Both the position numbers and the translations under genes were made by a program. The notes below the pieces were generated by a model. The model did no database searches and was not told the DNA's origin. It saw only the letters and a program-made list of their open reading frames with translations. From NCBI GenBank assembly GCA_019410665.1, contig DXSD01000068.1, forward strand, positions 1 to 10,693: DNA of 10,693 nt. Reading direction: 5' to 3'. The DNA comes from Fusobacterium sp. (lineage in GTDB: Bacteria > Fusobacteriota > Fusobacteriia > Fusobacteriales > Fusobacteriaceae). How positions within the stretch are numbered: position 1 is the first letter of the stretch; the number at the start of each line of letters is the position of its first letter. Shown here one piece after another: positions 7,144 through 10,693 of the stretch.

Positions 7144-8604
7144 TTAAACTAATTTTTTTAACTCAGTAGCAACGAACTCTACATGTGGTCCAATGATAAC
7201 TTGAACTGCATTTCCTCTTTTCATAATTCCAGCTGCCACTTTTTTAATTTCTGCATCATTTACTTTAGCTCCATCTACAACTTCAAGTCTTAATCTTGTT
7301 GCACAGTTGTCAATTGATACTAAGTTCTCTTTTCCACCTAATAGAGGTAATAGAGCTGCAGCAACTACAGCATGAGCTGATGCTCCACCTTCTGCTACGA
7401 TTTCAACAACTTCCTCATCCTCTCTTCCAGGAGTTGCTAAGTTAAACTTAGTGATAGCAAATGTAAATACTACATAGTAGATTACAAAGAAAACAATTCC
7501 AAGAACTAATAACATTATTGGACTGTTAGCATTAGGATTACGTAGTGATAATACGAAGTCAACTAATCCAGCTGAGAATCCAAATCCTGCCATCCAGTTA
7601 AATGAAGCAGCTAGGAATACAGAGATACCAGTTAATACAGCATGTACTAAGTATAGAGCTGGAGCAACGAACATGAATGCGAACTCGATAGGTTCAGTAA
7701 CTCCTGTAAAGAAGCTAGCAAATCCAGCAGCTAACATGATAGATTTAATTTTTCCTTGGTTAGCAGGTTTAGCACATTTAATGAAAGCAAAACATGCTCC
7801 TAATAATCCAAACATCATAATAGGGAAGAATCCTGCTTGGTACATACCAACGTGGTAAGCTCCTTCTACAGCTGCAGGTAATCCAGCATATGCTGCTGCT
7901 GGGTCTCCCCAGAATCTTCCAATGTCATTGATACCAGCAACGTTAAACCAGAATACTGAGTTTAGAGCATGGTGTAATCCAACTGGGATAAGTAATCTGT
8001 TAAAGAATCCATAAACTCCAGCACCAACTGGTCCTAATTTAGCTATAGAGATTCCAAATCCTACTAATCCAGAGTAGATAACTGGCCAAATATATAGTAA
8101 TATGAATGAAACTACTAACATAACTACAGAAGTTATAATTGGTACAAATCTCTTTCCACTGAAGAAAGCTAGGAATTTAGGTAGTTCTAAAGTATGGAAC
8201 TTGTTGTATAACTCTCCAGCAATAACCCCACAAAGGATTCCTACGAATTGGTTGTTGATTTTACCAAAAGCAGGAGAAACTTGATCAGCAGGAACTCCAG
8301 TCATTTGAGCAACAGCACCAGCTGAAAGAAGAGTAGTAACAACAAGGAAAGCAACTAATCCTGCTAAAGCAGCAGCACCATTCTTATCCTTAGAAAGTCC
8401 AAAAGCAACACCAACAGCAAATAATATAGGCATATTATCTATAATAGCAGCTCCTGCCTTAATTAAGAATGCTGCAAGTTGGCTGTTAGCTCCCCAACCT
8501 ACAGGGTCAATCCAGTATCCAATTCCCATAAGTATAGCTGCAGCTGGTAGAACTGCTACGGGAACCATTAATGCTTTACCAATTTTTTGTAAGTAGTTAA
8601 ACAT
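7144..8604 (-). CDS. nagE: PTS permease EIICB, N-acetylglucosamine (NagE) type, without EIIA domain
   Basis: Inner-membrane sugar permease of the glucose/GlcNAc PTS family that transports and phosphorylates its substrate (486 residues). The EIIC domain (about 1-390) has many hydrophobic segments and the family motifs 'NRLLIPVGLHHALN' (202-215) and 'GVTEPIEF' (301-308), the latter including the substrate-site Glu304. 'FFPIMMFG', 'FGFSAG' and 'FNLATPGRED' resemble E. coli NagE more than PtsG, as recalled rather than aligned. The EIIB domain (about 408-486) carries the phosphorylated Cys434 in 'IDNCATRLRL'. There is no EIIA domain, so a separate EIIA must donate phosphate. The ATG has AAAGGAGGA 6 nt upstream (8611-8619). 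It stands alone with its own terminator; no nagA or nagB is adjacent. Glucose specificity remains possible. Confidence 0.85.
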   Translation of the reverse strand: MFNYLQKIGKALMVPVAVLPAAAILMGIGYWIDPVGWGANSQLAAFLIKAGAAIIDNMPILFAVGVAFGLSKDKNGAAALAGLVAFLVVTTLLSAGAVAQMTGVPADQVSPAFGKINNQFVGILCGVIAGELYNKFHTLELPKFLAFFSGKRFVPIITSVVMLVVSFILLYIWPVIYSGLVGFGISIAKLGPVGAGVYGFFNRLLIPVGLHHALNSVFWFNVAGINDIGRFWGDPAAAYAGLPAAVEGAYHVGMYQAGFFPIMMFGLLGACFAFIKCAKPANQGKIKSIMLAAGFASFFTGVTEPIEFAFMFVAPALYLVHAVLTGISVFLAASFNWMAGFGFSAGLVDFVLSLRNPNANSPIMLLVLGIVFFVIYYVVFTFAITKFNLATPGREDEEVVEIVAEGGASAHAVVAAALLPLLGGKENLVSIDNCATRLRLEVVDGAKVNDAEIKKVAAGIMKRGNAVQVIIGPHVEFVATELKKLV

Positions 8605-8681
8605 AAAACTTCCTCCTTTAATTTATTTATATTTCAATAGTAATTAAATGACACGAATTTTTTTTTCATATCCTTGATTTG

Positions 8682-8710
8682 ATTATAGCATAGTTTTATT
8701 TTTTTTTCTA
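8682..8710 (-). promoter_or_regulatory. Probable promoter of the PTS gene (extended -10)
   Basis: On the minus strand a perfect TATAAT (8682-8687) is preceded by TGC, making an extended -10 (TGCTATAAT). A weak -35 candidate TAGAAA (8705-8710) lies 17 bp upstream. The start would be near 8675, giving a leader of about 70 nt. No -24/-12 sigma-54 element (GG-N10-GC) was found in this region on either strand. Confidence 0.65.
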
Positions 8711-8740
8711 TATTTATTTAAAAAAAATTTAAAGAAAACT

Positions 8741-8763
8741 TTTTGTTTTGAATCAAAACAAAA
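8741..8763. promoter_or_regulatory. Perfect palindrome, candidate operator or activator site
   Basis: TTTTGTTTTGA (8741-8751), one central A, then its exact reverse complement TCAAAACAAAA (8753-8763). It lies between the divergent PTS and regulator genes, centred about 77 bp upstream of the predicted PTS start and about 118 bp upstream of the predicted regulator start. That distance suits an enhancer-type site for the adjacent AAA+ activator. An extra CAAAAG copy follows at once (8764-8769), so the right half is an extended repeat. Function is inferred from position and symmetry only. Confidence 0.5.
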
Positions 8764-8794
8764 CAAAAGTGATGAAAAAATATTTCATTAATAG

Positions 8795-8823
8795 AAAATA
8801 CTCCTTTTTTGCTGATTTGTCAA
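8795..8823 (-). promoter_or_regulatory. Possible distal minus-strand promoter for the PTS gene
   Basis: On the minus strand TTGACA (8818-8823) is a perfect -35, with TATTTT (8795-8800, 4 of 6 matches) 17 bp downstream. If used, it would start transcription near 8788 and place the palindrome at 8741-8763 within the leader. The weak -10 makes this uncertain. Confidence 0.3.
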
Positions 8824-8854
8824 GAGAGATTCTATTTATTTTATCTATTTTTTG

Positions 8855-8868
8855 TGGTACAATATAAT
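8855..8868 (+). promoter_or_regulatory. Candidate promoter -10 region of the regulator gene
   Basis: On the plus strand TGGTACAAT (8855-8863) looks like an extended -10, immediately overlapped by TATAAT (8863-8868). No good -35 is found 17 bp before either. Transcription would start about 8870-8875, some 25 nt before the ATG, with the ribosome site AGGGAGGA (8887-8894) in between. Confidence 0.45.
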
Positions 8869-8897
8869 GTAATATAAAAATTATTTAGGGAGGACTC

Positions 8898-10667
8898 ATG
8901 GACATTTCATTATTAAATATAAGGGAAGATGTAAATAGATATGTAAATATCATTTCAAATTTAATAAATGTAGATGTAGGTGTAGTAGATAGTAATATGA
9001 CAAGGGTTACAGGAACAGGGCTCTATAAGAATATAGCTGGAGTATCTGCTCTAGGAAGTGTTTATAGAAATACACTAGAAACTGGAAAAACCCATATAAT
9101 TGAGGATCCGAGAACACATGAACTGTGTTTTAATTGTAGAGATAAGGAGAATTGTAAGGAAAAACTTGAGATATCTACACCTATTTACTGTAAAAATGAG
9201 ATAGTTGGAGTACTGGGATTAGTCTGTTTTAGTGATGAGCAAAAAAGTAAAATAGTTGCTAATATGGATTCATATCTAAATTTTACTAAACAGATAGCTG
9301 AATTTATAGGAATTAAGTTTTTTGAATATCAAGAGAGTTTGTTACAAAAGGATAAGGAAAAAACTTTACGGGCTATAATTGCTAGTATAAATAAAGGGGT
9401 AATAGTAAGTGATGAAAATAAAAATATACTTACTATAAATGAGATAGCTAAGAGAAAGTTAAATTTGGGAGAAGAGGTTTTAGGAAGTAAGATGAAACTC
9501 ATTAGTCAAAATGACTATCTAATGAATGAGGAGATATTTAAATTAGTGATTTCAGATAAAGAGTTTAACCTAGTGGGGAAGGAGATCTCTTTAGTTTCCT
9601 TTGATAATAGAAAAAACAATGTCTTTATATTTGAAGATATGAAGAAGATAAATAAAAATATAGCAGAGATAACTAATAATACCAATGTTATATCTATAGA
9701 GGATATTTATGGAAATTCATTGGCTACTAAAAATTTAAAAGAGAATATTTTAAAAGTGGCAGATACTTCATCTACTGTGCTTATAACAGGAGAGAGCGGA
9801 ACTGGTAAGGAGTTAGTAGCTCGTTCTTTACACTCACATAGCAGTAGAAGAAATAAGCCCTTTGTAGTTATTAACTGTTCTGCAATACCAGATTCACTTT
9901 TAGAGAGTGAGCTATTTGGATATGTAAAAGGAGCTTTTACAGGGGCAGATAATAGTGGAAGAATGGGTAAATTTGAATTAGCTAATACTGGGGTAATATT
10001 TTTAGATGAGATTGGAGATATGCCATTGTATCTACAAGCTAAAATTTTAAGGGTAATACAAGAGAAAAAAATAGAGAGAATAGGATCTAATAAGAGTATA
10101 GATTTAGATATAAAGATAATAGCTGCTACTAATGTTGATTTAGAGAAAAAGATTAAAGAACAGAAATTTAGAAGTGATCTATACTATAGATTAAATGTAA
10201 TACCTATAAAACTTTTACCTTTGAGAGAGAGAAAAGAGGATATACTTCCAATTGTAAAAAAACTCATAGATAAATACAATAGAATATCTAATAAGTATAT
10301 CTCAGCAATAGATGAAGAGGTAGAAAAGGCTCTTCTTTCTTACAACTGGCCTGGAAATATTAGGGAGCTTGAAAATGTTATAGAGCTTATGTTTAATATG
10401 AGTGGAAATAGTCATGTGCTAAGTAAAGATTTTTTACCAGAATCAGTTGTTAACACCAATAATTTAAAGGATAATAAATGTATACAAACAATAATAAAAA
10501 AAGATGATGAAGAGCTAATTGACTTTGAACTTTTAGAAAAGGAGTATATAATTAAAGCCTTAAGAAAGTATGGAGATAGTACAGAGGGAAAGAAAAATAT
10601 AGCCAATAAAATGGGAATTGGTCTAACAACACTTTATAGAAAAATGAAGAGATTTGAAATTGAATAA
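8898..10667 (+). CDS. Sigma-54 enhancer-binding transcriptional activator (GAF-like/PAS, AAA+, Fis-type HTH)
   Basis: Cytoplasmic DNA-binding activator of 589 residues. Residues 1-145 form a GAF-like sensory region with a cysteine cluster, Cys77-X2-Cys80-X5-Cys86-X11-Cys98, just before 'GVLGLVCFSDEQ'. About 155-250 resembles a PAS domain ('IIASINKGVIVSDENKNILT'). The AAA+ domain (about 265-500) has Walker A GESGTGKE (298-305), an intact sigma-54-contacting GAFTGA loop (345-350), Walker B VIFLDE (366-371), sensor 'IIAATN', arginine finger Arg425 in 'FRSDLYYRL' and sensor II 'WPGNIRELENV' (484-494). A Fis-like helix-turn-helix lies at about 562-587 ('NIANKMGIGLTTLYRKMKRF'). Start ATG has AGGGAGGA close upstream. 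It has no response-regulator receiver or PRD domain, so it senses a ligand or redox state directly rather than a kinase or PTS signal. It is divergent from the PTS gene; its target is not proven. Confidence 0.93.
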   Translation: MDISLLNIREDVNRYVNIISNLINVDVGVVDSNMTRVTGTGLYKNIAGVSALGSVYRNTLETGKTHIIEDPRTHELCFNCRDKENCKEKLEISTPIYCKNEIVGVLGLVCFSDEQKSKIVANMDSYLNFTKQIAEFIGIKFFEYQESLLQKDKEKTLRAIIASINKGVIVSDENKNILTINEIAKRKLNLGEEVLGSKMKLISQNDYLMNEEIFKLVISDKEFNLVGKEISLVSFDNRKNNVFIFEDMKKINKNIAEITNNTNVISIEDIYGNSLATKNLKENILKVADTSSTVLITGESGTGKELVARSLHSHSSRRNKPFVVINCSAIPDSLLESELFGYVKGAFTGADNSGRMGKFELANTGVIFLDEIGDMPLYLQAKILRVIQEKKIERIGSNKSIDLDIKIIAATNVDLEKKIKEQKFRSDLYYRLNVIPIKLLPLRERKEDILPIVKKLIDKYNRISNKYISAIDEEVEKALLSYNWPGNIRELENVIELMFNMSGNSHVLSKDFLPESVVNTNNLKDNKCIQTIIKKDDEELIDFELLEKEYIIKALRKYGDSTEGKKNIANKMGIGLTTLYRKMKRFEIE

Positions 10668-10684
10668 TTTTCAAAATGAAAATT
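10666..10684 (+). terminator. Weak terminator-like hairpin after the regulator gene
   Basis: AATTTTCA (10666-10673) pairs with TGAAAATT (10677-10684) across a 3-nt loop, overlapping the stop codon, followed by a T-rich run at the window edge. The stem is almost all A-T pairs, so it is a weak candidate, and the window ends before anything better could be seen. Confidence 0.3.
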
Positions 10685-10693
10685 TTCTTCTGT

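Noticed and set aside
8634..8669. Eleven-codon leader frame (MKKKFVSFNYY) before the PTS gene
   Set aside because: AAGGA is only about one base from its ATG, the predicted transcript start is about six bases upstream, and it contains no attenuator-like codon run; likely chance in A/T-rich DNA.
8772..8788. Short inverted repeat ATGAAA-N5-TTTCAT
   Set aside because: Six base pairs in very A/T-rich DNA; expected by chance.
1..10693. CRISPR array, insertion sequence or transposase
   Set aside because: No spaced direct repeats, no terminal inverted repeats flanking a gene, and no transposase-like protein in any plausible frame.

Overview
The window looks like a low-GC, Gram-negative anaerobe of the Fusobacteriota (Fusobacterium or a relative such as Ilyobacter). 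This rests on very A+T-rich DNA, strong AGGAGG-type ribosome sites, an oligopeptide ABC transporter resembling the Ami/Opp type of Gram-positive bacteria, and a plasmid-type Rep_3 initiator beside ordinary chromosomal genes. The taxon is an inference from style, not from a marker gene.

Layout, left to right. (1) Bases 1-1038 (+) hold the 3' part of a Rep_3/RepB-family replication initiator whose start lies left of the window. It ends at a symmetrical hairpin (1041-1062) that also serves the opposite strand. (2) A tRNA-Gln(UUG) gene (1079-1153, -) has its own consensus promoter. (3) A complete five-gene oligopeptide transport operon lies on the minus strand in the order oppA, oppB, oppC, oppD, oppF (6876 down to 1207). 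It starts at a near-perfect TTGACA-N17-TATACT promoter, has a strong hairpin between oppA and oppB, and shows tight or overlapping junctions downstream. No terminator is visible after oppF before the tRNA. (4) A single-gene PTS permease of the N-acetylglucosamine/glucose EIICB type (7144-8604, -) ends at a clear terminator (7108-7132). (5) Divergent from it across a 293-bp region is a GAF/PAS-AAA+-Fis sigma-54 enhancer-binding regulator (8898-10667, +). The intergenic region contains an 11-bp perfect inverted repeat and several promoter-like sequences.

How the genes may work together: OppA captures peptides, OppBC moves them across the inner membrane and OppDF supplies ATP hydrolysis. The PTS permease brings in and phosphorylates an amino sugar or glucose, but it has no EIIA domain and so needs EIIA, HPr and EI made elsewhere. 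The divergent activator is the natural candidate regulator of the PTS gene, yet the promoters I can see there are sigma-70-like and I found no -24/-12 element, so that link is unproven.

Most of the window is conventional nutrient-uptake gene content. The parts worth a second look are the Rep_3 gene abutting the 3' end of a tRNA gene (integrated plasmid, or a window on a secondary replicon), the four-cysteine cluster in the regulator's sensory domain together with the nearby palindrome, and the opp-to-tRNA read-through arrangement. I do not see a clearly new biological system.
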